From Lacrimispora sp. BS-2 (GTDB lineage Bacteria > Bacillota > Clostridia > Lachnospirales > Lachnospiraceae), in the NCBI RefSeq assembly GCF_040207125.1, contig NZ_CP157940.1, positions 3,286,001-3,350,000 on the forward strand: 64,000 nt of DNA, given 5' to 3'. Shown piece by piece: positions 14,226 through 23,018 of this stretch (positions are counted from its first letter, which is position 1; the number at the start of each line of letters is the position of its first letter). The position numbers and the translations under genes are program-made. The notes under the pieces were generated by a model. It made no database searches and was not told the DNA's origin. It saw nothing but the letters and a program-made list of their open reading frames with translations.

Positions 14226-15123
14226 AAAATCCCAAAGCTCCTTCCAGAAAAAATGCAAAAATCAATTCAAAAGTGGCATCGGTTTCCTTACATGGAATCA
14301 AGATCCAGTCATGAACCATTTTAGCCCCTTTTTTATAAATGATTTCCGTTCCCTGCAATTTTCCCGCCTTTTCCGCTAACAGTTCGCAGTCCGGCGTAAG
14401 AATCTCTTCTGTCCCGGAAAATACCAGAATCTTTCCCAGATGATCCCAGTTCCCATAAAGGGGAGAAACAAAGGGATGTTCCGGTTCCAAAGGACCGCAG
14501 TAGCGGGCGCCGGCCTCTTTCAGCCCTTCCACGGGAAGGATCGGATCTGTTTTTTTCATTATTTTTATCTTTGGATTATTAAGGGCAATATCAAGCCACG
14601 GGGACACTACGGCAGTCCTCACCGGCATAGGAAGGTTCCCCATGTCCCGCAGCTCCTGTAAAAGTGAAAGGGCCAGACCGCCGCCGGAAAAATCCCCAAA
14701 CAGAAAGAACTCATCTTCCGGATACTCTGACATTAGCCAGTTGTAAACCCTGACCAGATACCGGTGGACATCTAAGGCTGTATACTCCGGAGCCAGCGGG
14801 CAGGAAGGTATGGTCACCTTTACCTGCTTTTCTATGGCAAATTGCTCCGCCATTTCCCTGTAACGCTCTGACGGCTCCAGAGTATAGGCCCCTCCCGGCA
14901 GCATGAGGATATGGGCAGCCTTTGCATAGCTTCCGTTTATGGTGACTCCGGGAAACCCATCCACGTTCCAGGCTTTTACCCTCACCCTTTTTGTAAACCG
15001 TTCCTGGGCCAGGGCTAACCTGCCTCTGGCAGGCTGTTCCAGCTCAAGAGCCATCTTTCTATCCGCTTTTTTAAGCCCGGCAAAAATCCTCGTCATCTCC
15101 GTTTTCATGCTCATGGCTTCCAT
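14224..15123 (-). CDS. Alpha/beta hydrolase-fold protein (HSL/esterase type) with altered nucleophile motif
   Basis: 299 residues of the AB_hydrolase_3 type. The oxyanion-hole region LMLPGGAYTLEP, the pattern VTIPSCPLAPEYTALDVHRY, the acid-region DPILPVEGLKEAG and the histidine in KMVHDWILIP are recognisable. The nucleophile elbow is FGDFSGGGLAL instead of GDSAGGGLAL, so the position of the catalytic serine is phenylalanine and a serine occupies the next place. Activity is doubtful unless the register shifts. It ends within a terminator and starts 25 bases after the MATE gene, perhaps in one operon with MarR-MATE. Confidence 0.75.
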   Translation of the reverse strand: MEAMSMKTEMTRIFAGLKKADRKMALELEQPARGRLALAQERFTKRVRVKAWNVDGFPGVTINGSYAKAAHILMLPGGAYTLEPSERYREMAEQFAIEKQVKVTIPSCPLAPEYTALDVHRYLVRVYNWLMSEYPEDEFFLFGDFSGGGLALSLLQELRDMGNLPMPVRTAVVSPWLDIALNNPKIKIMKKTDPILPVEGLKEAGARYCGPLEPEHPFVSPLYGNWDHLGKILVFSGTEEILTPDCELLAEKAGKLQGTEIIYKKGAKMVHDWILIPCKETDATFELIFAFFLEGALGF

Positions 15124-15148
15124 CTCTCCTTTCCCTGTATTCCATGTG

Positions 15149-16537
15149 TTACGATTCCTTGCATAATCTGTTTAATTTTTTCAATTCATACAGAACAAAC
15201 TGGCTGACAATGACCATTGAAGTAATATCCGCCACAGGCCCTGCATACAGAATTCCTTCCAGACCAAATGAAAGAGGAAGGATAAGAATCAGCGGGATCA
15301 ATAACAAAAGCTGGCGCAGCATGGATAAAATGGAAGCCTTTAAGGGTTGTCCCGTTGACTGGAAATAGCTGGTGGACACAACCTGGAAACCGGCAGTAAA
15401 GATTCCCAGCATATACACCTTCAGGCAGCGGATGGCAAACTGGGTAAACTGCACATCCTCCGTCCCAAACAGACTTATAATCTGCTCTGTGAACAGCTGA
15501 CAGGCCAGCCAGCCCGTAAAGGCAACTGTGGTTGCTGCCGCTGCTGCCAAAAGAAAGGTCTTCCTCACACGCTTTGGCTGATTCGCCCCCTTGTTAAAAC
15601 CAAGAATGGGCTGGGAGCCGATACCGATCCCGATACAGATGGAAATAAGGATCATTCCTATCTTATTTACAACACCCATGGCGCTTAAAGCCACATCACC
15701 GCCGATGGCCGTCTTATTTCCATAATACACCAGAGAATTGTTCATGACAACCTGCAAAATGGTAGATGCCACCTGGGTGATGCCGCTTGATATCCCAAGA
15801 GGCAGCGCCAGCCTGCAGATATCCCCGTTAATGCGTAAGCCATTTTTATGAAGGCGCATATGTTTTCCTCTGTACACAAAATACAGCACAAGCACAACTG
15901 TGGAAATGATCTGTGAAGTAATGGTGGCTATAGCCGCTCCGGTCACGCCCCAATGAAATACGAAAATATAAATCGGATCCAAAATGGTATTTAAAGCGGC
16001 GCCGACTAAAATAGCGCACATGGATAAGGTCGGATTCCCGTCTGTCCTGGCCATATTGCTTAACACCACGGAAAGCATGTTAAAGGGAGTGCCCAGCAAT
16101 ATAATAGAAGTATACTGCCTTGCATATTCCATGGTATTGGCGGTTGCTCCAAAAATCTTTAGCATAGGTGTCATAAGCGGGAATCCCACAGCCATAAGTG
16201 CTATACTGGCTGCCAGGGTCACAAGGAAAACGGTCCCAAGAGTCTTGTCCGCCTCTTCCTCATTCTTTTCGCCCAGCTTAATGGCTGCATAGGCGCTTCC
16301 GCCCGCTCCCAAGAGAGTCGACATGGCTAAAATGATGGTGACAATAGGAAACGCTATGGTAGTCGCCGCATTTCCCAGATACCCGACGCCTTGTCCGATA
16401 AAAATCTGGTCAACAATGTTGTAAACCGAATTTACCAGCATGGAAACAATCGCCGGAAGTGCAAACTGCAGCAGCAAATGCCCCACGGGCTTATATCCCA
16501 GGGGATTTTCCCCCTGTTTTATCCTGTTTTGTTCCAT
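15149..16537 (-). CDS. MATE family efflux transporter (MepA-like)
   Basis: 462 residues with twelve hydrophobic segments and MATE landmarks: LLLQFALPAIVSMLVNSVYN then IVDQIFIGQGVGYLGNAATT, and in the second half GIGIGSQPILGFNKGANQPK. It should export cationic drugs or dyes by Na+ or H+ antiport. It begins 8 bases after the MarR gene, which is its likely local repressor. Confidence 0.88.
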   Translation of the reverse strand: MEQNRIKQGENPLGYKPVGHLLLQFALPAIVSMLVNSVYNIVDQIFIGQGVGYLGNAATTIAFPIVTIILAMSTLLGAGGSAYAAIKLGEKNEEEADKTLGTVFLVTLAASIALMAVGFPLMTPMLKIFGATANTMEYARQYTSIILLGTPFNMLSVVLSNMARTDGNPTLSMCAILVGAALNTILDPIYIFVFHWGVTGAAIATITSQIISTVVLVLYFVYRGKHMRLHKNGLRINGDICRLALPLGISSGITQVASTILQVVMNNSLVYYGNKTAIGGDVALSAMGVVNKIGMILISICIGIGIGSQPILGFNKGANQPKRVRKTFLLAAAAATTVAFTGWLACQLFTEQIISLFGTEDVQFTQFAIRCLKVYMLGIFTAGFQVVSTSYFQSTGQPLKASILSMLRQLLLLIPLILILPLSFGLEGILYAGPVADITSMVIVSQFVLYELKKLNRLCKES

Positions 16538-16545
16538 AAAATGTT

Positions 16546-17010
16546 CTATTCCTTTCCTTTCTGCTCCACAATGTGATCATGGGCATTGCAGGCCATGCGG
16601 ATGAGCATTTGCTCCGCCAGATCACGTTCCTCTTTGGTAAACCCCTTTAATATAATTTCCGCCCATTCATTTACGCTCTCCAAGGTCTTCTTCACAACAG
16701 AAGCTGCCTTGTCGGTAACGTAAATCCTCCGGATCCGTTTATCCTCCTGTGCCATTTCCGTCACAACATATCCCTCTTCCTCCAGCTTCTTAACCGCGCG
16801 GGTAGCAGTTGCTTTATCGTAATGACCAAAAGAAGCCAGTTCATGCAGGTTCATACCCGGATTTTTAAAAATCTGCAATAAAAAAAACTGTTGTCCACAG
16901 CCTATCTGATAAGAAGATAATTGATTTGCAAAATACATATTGTTCAGTCTCTGGATAATCGATATATATTTCCCGATTTCCTTGTGCTCTTTCATATTTT
17001 CCACCTCCAA
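16546..17010 (-). CDS. MarR family transcriptional regulator
   Basis: 154 residues. The winged-helix segment is clear: PGMNLHELASFGHYDKATAT, RAVKKLEEEGYVVTEMAQED, KRIRRIYVTDKA. It heads an operon with a MATE pump, a common pairing in which MarR represses both genes and is released by ligand. A perfect 8-bp palindrome (17064-17083) at the promoter is a candidate operator. Good GGAGGTGG site upstream of the ATG. Confidence 0.88.
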   Translation of the reverse strand: MEVENMKEHKEIGKYISIIQRLNNMYFANQLSSYQIGCGQQFFLLQIFKNPGMNLHELASFGHYDKATATRAVKKLEEEGYVVTEMAQEDKRIRRIYVTDKAASVVKKTLESVNEWAEIILKGFTKEERDLAEQMLIRMACNAHDHIVEQKGKE

Positions 17011-17063
17011 GCCTTAAGGACGGCATTTTATCTTTTTTTAGATGATAATCAGCATATCACAAT

Positions 17064-17083
17064 ATAGTTGCATTCGCAACTAT
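17064..17083. promoter_or_regulatory. Candidate MarR operator
   Basis: The perfect inverted repeat ATAGTTGC-ATTC-GCAACTAT lies 54 bases upstream of the marR start and overlaps a TATATT box for leftward transcription. Size and position fit a MarR dimer site; binding is inferred. Confidence 0.5.
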
Positions 17084-17100
17084 TTTTTTATGTAATAAAA

Positions 17101-17132
17101 AGCGATACCGATTTCGCAGAACCGGTACCGCT
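17101..17132 (-). terminator. Terminator of the serine dehydratase operon
   Basis: On the minus strand AGCGGTACCG pairs with CGGTATCGCT (one G-U) and is followed by TTTTATT, 13 bases beyond the sdaAA stop. Confidence 0.75.
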
Positions 17133-17147
17133 TATCACGATAACTTT

Positions 17148-18026
17148 TTACTTTGTTTTAAAAATCTCGCAGGTCTTTCTGCAGGCAGCATCCGTAACTG
17201 CGCAGCCGCCAAGTGATGTTTCCCTTAATTCAAATGGGATGGAACGCCCCACCATCATCATGGTATCCACCATCTGATCAAACGGTATGAACTGTTCTAC
17301 TCCTGATAATGCCATTTCTGCACACACCAGTGCATTGGCAGCCCCTAAAACATTACGGTTCTGGCAGGGGTATTCCACCAAACCGGCTACAGGGTCGCAG
17401 ACCAGCCCTAAGAGATTTACGATTGCAGAAGTAGCTGCATCCATGCACTGCTTGGGCGTTCCGCCCATGATTTCCGTTGCTGCTGCCGCTGCCATTGCGG
17501 CAGCAGCTCCAACCTCAGCCTGGCAGCCAGCCTGTGCTCCGGCCACGGTAGCATTCCTCATAATCAGATAACCAACCGCACTTGCTGTAAAAAGGCCATC
17601 TATGATCTGTTCGTCGTCTAAAGAAAACTCTTCTTCCAGAGCAAGCAGCAGCCCAGGCAGCACCCCGGAGCTTCCGGCTGTTGGCGCGGCCACAATAAGG
17701 CCCATGGAAGCATTCACTTCTAAAACAGCCAGAGAATAGGTAATCGCCTTAGATAACATGCTTCCGCATATGGATTTTCCTGATCTCCTTCTGTTCCGTA
17801 CCTTTGCAGCTTCTCCTCCGATCAATCCGCCGATGGAAGCCACAGGTTGATCTAACGGCTTGTGGCAGGCTTCCTTCATAATACGGTAAGCTTCCTTCAT
17901 CCGGCTTATAGTCTCCTCCGAATCCGCGCCAAACTCACTGGCTTCACGCTCCCGCATCACTTCTGAAATCCGGCAGTGATTTTCTTCACATAATTTCAAT
18001 AATTCACTTCCTGATATAAAATCCAT
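17148..18026 (-). CDS. sdaAA: L-serine ammonia-lyase, iron-sulfur type, alpha subunit
   Basis: 292 residues. The family blocks GGLIGGEAAKVRNRRRSGKS, SMGLIVAAPTAGSSGVLPGL and AAAAATEIMGGTPKQCMDAA are present, as are the cluster cysteines in LVCDPVAGLVEYPC and GGCAVTDAAC. The enzyme converts L-serine to pyruvate and ammonia using an oxygen-labile [4Fe-4S] cluster. The beta subunit gene is 9 bases upstream and a transporter precedes it, so this is a serine uptake and deamination operon feeding pyruvate. Confidence 0.93.
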   Translation of the reverse strand: MDFISGSELLKLCEENHCRISEVMREREASEFGADSEETISRMKEAYRIMKEACHKPLDQPVASIGGLIGGEAAKVRNRRRSGKSICGSMLSKAITYSLAVLEVNASMGLIVAAPTAGSSGVLPGLLLALEEEFSLDDEQIIDGLFTASAVGYLIMRNATVAGAQAGCQAEVGAAAAMAAAAATEIMGGTPKQCMDAATSAIVNLLGLVCDPVAGLVEYPCQNRNVLGAANALVCAEMALSGVEQFIPFDQMVDTMMMVGRSIPFELRETSLGGCAVTDAACRKTCEIFKTK

Positions 18027-18035
18027 AAAAGCCTC

Positions 18036-18704
18036 CTAAACCTGAATAAGCATAACATCTTCTACTTTCGGATGTTCCCGCAGCTTTTCCAGCAATTCCT
18101 GTGGAATTTCCTCATCAGATTCCACCACAGAGTAAGCAGTTGCCCCTTTCTGTTCCCGGAACAGGCGCATAAATGCAATATTTACATTGCGCTCACTTAA
18201 GCTGGTAGCAATATAGGCCACCATGCCGGGATAGTCTAAATGCCGTATGACCAGTGTGGAATATTCTCCGGTAAAGTCTACATCAATGCCGTTGATCCTG
18301 ACAATTTTAACTTTGCCGCCTCCTAAGGAAACGCCGCGGACGGACATGGTCCCGCCCTCTTCTCCTGACACATGGATCTCTACTGTGTTTGGATGAACTT
18401 CTGTTTCCTTTTCATCTACGCGGAAAGAATACTTTATCCCGCATTCATCAGCCAGCTGGAAGGAATTCTTAATTCTAAGATCATACGTCTCAAACCCCTG
18501 GATTCCTCCAAGAAGTGCACGGTCGGTTCCATGGCCCTTATAGGTCTTTGCAAAAGAACCGTACAAAACAAACTCCACTTCGCTGATCGGCTCATTGAAC
18601 ATTTTTTTAACCAGAAGAGCAATCGCCACAGCACCTGCAGTATGGGAGCTGGATGGCCCTACCATATTGGGGCCGATTACTTCAAAAATACTGATAGACG
18701 GCAT
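18036..18704 (-). CDS. sdaAB: L-serine ammonia-lyase, iron-sulfur type, beta subunit
   Basis: 222 residues. The SDH_beta domain opens with FEVIGPNMVGPSSSHTAGAV, the serine-binding motif of this family, and continues with EFVLYGSFAKTYKGHGTDRA. The C-terminal third (about 148-220, TLVIRHLDYPGMVAYIATSL) is an ACT domain that likely binds serine as an allosteric ligand. Pairs with the alpha subunit gene directly downstream. Confidence 0.93.
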   Translation of the reverse strand: MPSISIFEVIGPNMVGPSSSHTAGAVAIALLVKKMFNEPISEVEFVLYGSFAKTYKGHGTDRALLGGIQGFETYDLRIKNSFQLADECGIKYSFRVDEKETEVHPNTVEIHVSGEEGGTMSVRGVSLGGGKVKIVRINGIDVDFTGEYSTLVIRHLDYPGMVAYIATSLSERNVNIAFMRLFREQKGATAYSVVESDEEIPQELLEKLREHPKVEDVMLIQV

Positions 18705-18737
18705 AAACAGCCTTCTCCTTTCGCAGTCACCTTAACC

Positions 18738-19946
18738 TTAGTTATCTTTCTTAATATATTTATGATAATACAAGTCAACCAGCGCGCTGATCGCATTATC
18801 TCCGGATACGTTACATGCAGTTCCGAAGCTGTCCTGTGCAATATACATTGCCTGTAAAAGGCTGGCAATATCTCCTACTGCAGGTATTCCTACAATCGGG
18901 AAGAATGGAGTCGCCGTAAAGATAGAGCCTCCCGGAGCTCCCGGAGATGCAACCAGAGCCACTCCCAGTACACAGATAAACGGGAACAGGGTAAGGAATC
19001 CATGAGGCATACCGTAAATGAGCAGGGTCGCGGTCACACAGCAGGTAATGGTGATCATTGAACCTGCCATATGAATGTTAGCACACAGCGGAATTACGAA
19101 ATTACGGATTTCTTCTGAAATACCATTGCTTTCCGCACATTTAATATTAACCGGAATGGTGGCAGCGGAAGACTGGGTACCAATGGCAGTCAGGTAGCCA
19201 GGCAGCTGGTTCTTCAGCATGGTAAGCGGATTTCTCTTTGTCAATATACCTGCAAAGGTAAAAGCTGCAAGCAGATAGATCAAATGAAGAAGGATAACGA
19301 TCACAAATACCTTCCAAAGCACTGACATAATCGCAAAGGTAGTTCCCTGATAAGTCATCTTGGCAAAGGTTCCGCAGATGTACAAAGGAAGAAGCGGAAT
19401 GATCACCCGGCCCAATACCTTTGTAATGATCTCGGAAAACTCTTTGATCACATTATAGAGGGTATCTCCGATCTCTTTGCCCCGCATGGTGCTGATGCAT
19501 ACTCCCAGAACAAAGGCCAGTACAACAGCAGCCGTTGTTTCAAGCAGCGGTGTGATTTCCAGTGAGAAATATCCGCTGATAGCCTTGTCGCTTGCAGAAG
19601 CAACTTTCGCAACTACCTCTTCATTCACAAAAGAAGGGAAAAACGAACTTGCTACAGCGTAAGATGCGCTTCCTGCCAGCAGTGTGGAAGCATAGGAAAT
19701 CGCTGCGGTAAACGCTAACAGCTTTCCGGCTCCCTGAGACAGGTCTGCGATTCCCATAGTAACAAAAGCTACCACCATAAGTGGAATAATGAACATTAAA
19801 AACTGTTTAAACAAATCCGATACTGTTATCAATATCGAAGTTACAAAACTGGGGCAGTACATACCAATCAAAATACCAATGATAATTGCAATAATCAGCC
19901 TTGGTACCAGTCCCAATCCCTTCTTACTCTTTTTACTTTCCTCCAT
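18738..19946 (-). CDS. Dicarboxylate/amino acid:cation symporter (DAACS family)
   Basis: 402 residues, eight helices plus re-entrant loops of the DAACS fold. Visible signatures are FKQFLMFIIPLMVVAFVTMG near the N-terminus, the serine-rich hairpin AIGTQSSAATIPVNIKCAES (about 255-275) and the substrate-binding helix end ASPGAPGGSIFTATPFFPIV, then QDSFGTACNVSGDNA. Members import glutamate, aspartate, serine or threonine with Na+ or H+. The operon with serine dehydratase 33 bases downstream argues for serine as substrate. Confidence 0.85.
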   Translation of the reverse strand: MEESKKSKKGLGLVPRLIIAIIIGILIGMYCPSFVTSILITVSDLFKQFLMFIIPLMVVAFVTMGIADLSQGAGKLLAFTAAISYASTLLAGSASYAVASSFFPSFVNEEVVAKVASASDKAISGYFSLEITPLLETTAAVVLAFVLGVCISTMRGKEIGDTLYNVIKEFSEIITKVLGRVIIPLLPLYICGTFAKMTYQGTTFAIMSVLWKVFVIVILLHLIYLLAAFTFAGILTKRNPLTMLKNQLPGYLTAIGTQSSAATIPVNIKCAESNGISEEIRNFVIPLCANIHMAGSMITITCCVTATLLIYGMPHGFLTLFPFICVLGVALVASPGAPGGSIFTATPFFPIVGIPAVGDIASLLQAMYIAQDSFGTACNVSGDNAISALVDLYYHKYIKKDN

Positions 19947-20156
19947 ATCAATACCTTCCTTTCACTCGAATAAAATAAATTTTATTATTTTGTTTATTTG
20001 GTGTAATTTATTTTATCACAGATAACTTCAGATTGCAATATTATTCTATTTTTCTAATAAATAAACAAAAATCCTGCGCGTTTTTTGTCACATTGCACAA
20101 AAAGTTGCAGGGCTTTGTTTTGTCAACCGATTCTGCTGTATTAATGTTTATTCGTT

Positions 20157-20840
20157 TTACTTTTCTGTATTTACGCCTGCGTTCCGAATGTGCATATATA
20201 CGGTATTTTTTGAAATTCCCAAATAAACAGCCACCTTTACAACCGCATCTTTCAGGGTAAAAACCCCCTGCTGGTGCAGAGAATTAATGATCTCCTTGTT
20301 TTTAAGAGACGGAAGTATCCCATCATCTTCCATTACCTCCTTCCGAACCTCCTGGACTTTGCTGAAAATCAATTCATCTAAATTATTTGCAAAAGTTTCA
20401 GTTTTAACCAGGGAATGAGTGGATATTTGAGGAATATAGCTGGACAGGATCTCGGCAAAGCCTGTATTTAAGTAAAAATTGATGCATAAAAGTCCGATAA
20501 TCCTTTTTTCTTCCCCTCGTACCACGATGGTAGAGGATTTTAACGGTTCTTCTTTTTTGTTCTTGGTAAAATAGGAAATATAGCTTTTTTCACCATCTTT
20601 TTCGATTTCTTCCAGCATCTGGAGAGCCAGGTCCGTAATCGGCATCCCTTCCGTACGTCCTGTGTGGTGCCCATTGATGATCTTAATGACAGAATGTTCC
20701 GTATCCTCCAGGCTGTGAAGCACCATCTCATAGCCTCCCCCCAGGTAATCCGCCAGCCCTTCCATCATGATCTTATAAGATTCCAGTATAACTCGGTCAA
20801 TCAGTGTTAAATGTACATTATAATCCTTCATTGTAATCAT
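20157..20840 (-). CDS. YheO/DauR-type PAS and helix-turn-helix transcriptional regulator
   Basis: 227 residues. The N-terminal PAS_6 (YheO-like) domain spans about 10-120 (ESYKIMMEGLADYLGGGYEM, GMPITDLALQMLEEI) and the C-terminal HTH_22 domain about 165-225 (INSLHQQGVFTLKDAVVKVA, VYLGISKNTVYMHIRNAG). DauR, a named member, controls D-amino-acid dehydrogenase genes; relatives often sit next to amino-acid catabolism genes. It lies 210 bases upstream of the symporter gene on the same strand and probably controls the serine operon. Confidence 0.82.
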   Translation of the reverse strand: MITMKDYNVHLTLIDRVILESYKIMMEGLADYLGGGYEMVLHSLEDTEHSVIKIINGHHTGRTEGMPITDLALQMLEEIEKDGEKSYISYFTKNKKEEPLKSSTIVVRGEEKRIIGLLCINFYLNTGFAEILSSYIPQISTHSLVKTETFANNLDELIFSKVQEVRKEVMEDDGILPSLKNKEIINSLHQQGVFTLKDAVVKVAVYLGISKNTVYMHIRNAGVNTEK

Positions 20841-20956
20841 CCCCTATGTTCATTTTTTCAGGAATAATGCATTAATTTATGGAATTATAACATGCTATAA
20901 AATATTTTTCAATAAAAAACAGTAGTTACTTGAAAATAATGTAATTTATTACATTG

Positions 20957-20984
20957 AAAAGTCCAGACAATGGCTGCCTGGACT
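20957..20984. terminator. Bidirectional hairpin terminator
   Basis: GTCCAG / CTGGAC arms with 11-base loop, extended by flanking A/T pairs; T7 follows on the plus strand and TTTTC on the minus strand. It ends the leftward alpha-galactoside transport operon. The rest of 20841-21006 shows nothing else. Confidence 0.65.
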
Positions 20985-21006
20985 CTTTTTTTATTCCGTT
21001 TTTTTC

Positions 21007-21150
21007 TCAATACAAAGGAGGAAAGAGGCAAGCCACATACCAGTCTCCTAAGCCTCTGTGGCCGTCATTGCGTTCACCAAACCAGCCATCGTCAAGAACA
21101 AACAGCTCGACTCCCGTTTCTTTTGCTTGTTCATGATAAATGATAGGCAT
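21007..21150 (-). pseudogene. Remnant of a GH36 alpha-galactosidase
   Basis: The 47-codon frame contains QAKETGVELFVLDDGWFGER and NDGHRGLGDWYV, the strongly conserved core of GH36 alpha-galactosidases (normally about 350 residues into a 730-residue protein). Everything else is missing: the sequence changes to unrelated codons and stops after YVACLFPPLY. A fortuitous GGAG-ATG sits at its start. It follows the sugar permease genes, exactly where a GH36 gene is expected in such operons. An intact GH4 alpha-galactosidase gene persists nearby at 25427. Confidence 0.75.
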
Positions 21151-21163
21151 AATTGGACTCCTT

Positions 21164-21994
21164 TTATAATTTTCCTCCTGATGTAGCAATTCCTTCTATA
21201 AACTGCTTCTGGAATATAAGATATATGATAATCATGGGAATACAGGCCAGTAAGGATGCCGCCATAAGCTCCGGATAGTTTGTTTCAAACTGCCCCTGCA
21301 GCTTTGCAAGGGCGGCAGACAAGGGCATGGTATTCTGCTCCGTGTTTACCACCAAAGGCCACATCAGCTCTTTAAATCCAAACAGCGCGGTAAAGATGCC
21401 AAGAGCCACCATGGAAGATTTTGTAAGGGGGGCCATCACATAGAGAAAGGTCTGGCCGATATTGCAGCCGTCAAGCCGGGCCGCCTCCTCCAGGGAGGAG
21501 GGCAGCCCCATATAGGCCTGCCTTAACAGGAAGGTTCCAAAGGCCGTCACAAGCCCCGGAAAAAGCAGGCCAAAGGAGGTGTTTAGCATTCCCAGCCTGC
21601 TCACCATTAAGTACTGTGGGATAATAAAAATCTGGGATGGTACCATCATCTGAAACAGAACCAGAGAAAACGCCAGATTCTTTCCCCTAAAGTGAAGGCG
21701 TCCAAAGGCATATCCCGCCATGGTTGCGGTGAGAACTGCACAAATGACACGTTCCACAATGAGCAAAAGGGTGTTCCAATACAGCCTCAAAAAGTTCATC
21801 TTGCTCACCACCGAAAGAAATGCTTCCTTCCGCCATACTGTTGGAAAGATGATGAACGGATTCATCTGAGTGGCCTCTGATGTGCTTTTAAAGGCTGTTA
21901 AAAACATCCACAAAAAAGGCACCAGCATAATAACGGACCCTATGACAAGGATTAAGTAAATGATGCCTGATTTGATTTTTCTATTCTTATCCAT
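21164..21994 (-). CDS. Carbohydrate ABC transporter permease (MalG type)
   Basis: 276 residues, six transmembrane helices. The binding-protein-dependent permease motif EEAARLDGCNIGQTFLYVMA (EAA loop, about 185-205) contacts the ATPase. First helix IIYLILVIGSVIMLVPFLWM, then FLTAFKSTSEATQ, are typical of the MalG/UgpE branch. It pairs with the MalF-type gene 12 bases upstream. No ATPase gene is in the operon, so a shared MsmK/UgpC-type ATPase encoded elsewhere is expected. Confidence 0.9.
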   Translation of the reverse strand: MDKNRKIKSGIIYLILVIGSVIMLVPFLWMFLTAFKSTSEATQMNPFIIFPTVWRKEAFLSVVSKMNFLRLYWNTLLLIVERVICAVLTATMAGYAFGRLHFRGKNLAFSLVLFQMMVPSQIFIIPQYLMVSRLGMLNTSFGLLFPGLVTAFGTFLLRQAYMGLPSSLEEAARLDGCNIGQTFLYVMAPLTKSSMVALGIFTALFGFKELMWPLVVNTEQNTMPLSAALAKLQGQFETNYPELMAASLLACIPMIIIYLIFQKQFIEGIATSGGKL

Positions 21995-22006
21995 ATTTCT
22001 CCTTTC

Positions 22007-22912
22007 CTAGCTATAGTTCACCCATTTTTTCTGGCAGAACATCTGGATCACCGTTATCAGAAGAATGACCAGAAGCAGCAGCATGACAATAGAAGAGCCG
22101 TACCCCTTGTTTCCTTCAATAAAGGAATATTTATAGAAAAGATACACCAGGGACTGGGTCTTTCCCAGGGCCGGATTACTTCTCCCCATCATCATATAGA
22201 TGCTGTCAAACACCTGCATGGCTCCTATAACTCTTGTCACGGTCACAAAAAACATGGTAGGTGATATTAAAGGCAATGTAATCGTAAAAAACTGGCTGAT
22301 GCCATCCGCCCCGTCAATCTGCGCCGCCTCATAATAATCCCGGGGTATTTCCTGGAGACCTGCAAAAAACAGCACCATATTGTACCCGATCACGGACCAG
22401 ATTCCTACAACAGCAACAGAGATGAAGGCAATATTGGGATTGGATATCCAGTTTACCCCGGAAAAGCCCATTCCCCGCAGGATATGGTTAAGCAGCCCGA
22501 ACTCCGAATTATAAAGCCATCTCCAGACCATTGCCACCGCAGCAGGAGCTGCCACCATGGGCAGGAAATAAATGGTCCGCCATATAGAGCGCCCCCGGAT
22601 CTTACCGTTTAAAAAGACAGCTATTAAAAGGGCAATGGCAATGGAAAAGGGGACCTCCACCAAGGCATATTTACATGTATTCCACAAGGCCTGCCATACA
22701 GTCCCATCACTGAAAAGCTGACCGTAATTGTCAAGGCCAATAAATACATTGCCTTTGCCAAAAGCCCCTGTTTTAAAAAGGCTTTGATAAATGGTCTGGA
22801 AAATGGGGATGATATTTAAAATAATAAGACCCGCCATGGTTGGAAGCAAAAACAGCCACCCCCATAAAAATTCACTTCTCTCCCGCCTTGATACCTTTGA
22901 TTTTCTATTCAT
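22007..22912 (-). CDS. Carbohydrate ABC transporter permease (MalF type)
   Basis: 301 residues from the ATG at 22912, which has a GGAGGG site; an open frame continues upstream to 23041 but crosses an intercistronic hairpin and is not coding. Six helices, opening with FLWGWLFLLPTMAGLIILNI, and an EAA loop YYEAAQIDGADGISQFFTIT near residue 205. It forms a heterodimer with the downstream MalG-type permease and works with the lipoprotein encoded upstream. Context predicts alpha-galactosides (raffinose or melibiose type) as substrate. Confidence 0.9.
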   Translation of the reverse strand: MNRKSKVSRRERSEFLWGWLFLLPTMAGLIILNIIPIFQTIYQSLFKTGAFGKGNVFIGLDNYGQLFSDGTVWQALWNTCKYALVEVPFSIAIALLIAVFLNGKIRGRSIWRTIYFLPMVAAPAAVAMVWRWLYNSEFGLLNHILRGMGFSGVNWISNPNIAFISVAVVGIWSVIGYNMVLFFAGLQEIPRDYYEAAQIDGADGISQFFTITLPLISPTMFFVTVTRVIGAMQVFDSIYMMMGRSNPALGKTQSLVYLFYKYSFIEGNKGYGSSIVMLLLLVILLITVIQMFCQKKWVNYS

Positions 22913-22981
22913 GCAGACCCTCCGTATTTCTTTGTCAAACGGATATTCCCAATCCGCTTCACTGCCTGATCCGGTTAAAAA

Positions 22982-23010
22982 GGGGAGGCGCTTAAAAAAC
23001 CTGCCTCCCC
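22982..23010 (-). terminator. Intercistronic terminator/attenuator between binding protein and permeases
   Basis: On the minus strand GGGGAGGC / GCCTCCCC (8-bp stem, 13-base loop) followed by TTTTTAA. Partial termination here, or 3' protection, would leave the binding protein in excess over the permeases, as is usual for sugar ABC operons. Confidence 0.7.
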
Positions 23011-23018
23011 AGCTCCTC

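Noticed and set aside
17464..17560. Short GC-rich alanine-coding repeat inside sdaAA
   Set aside because: It encodes the natural Ala-rich helix of the enzyme family (AAAAMAAAAATEIMGG), not a mobile or regulatory repeat.
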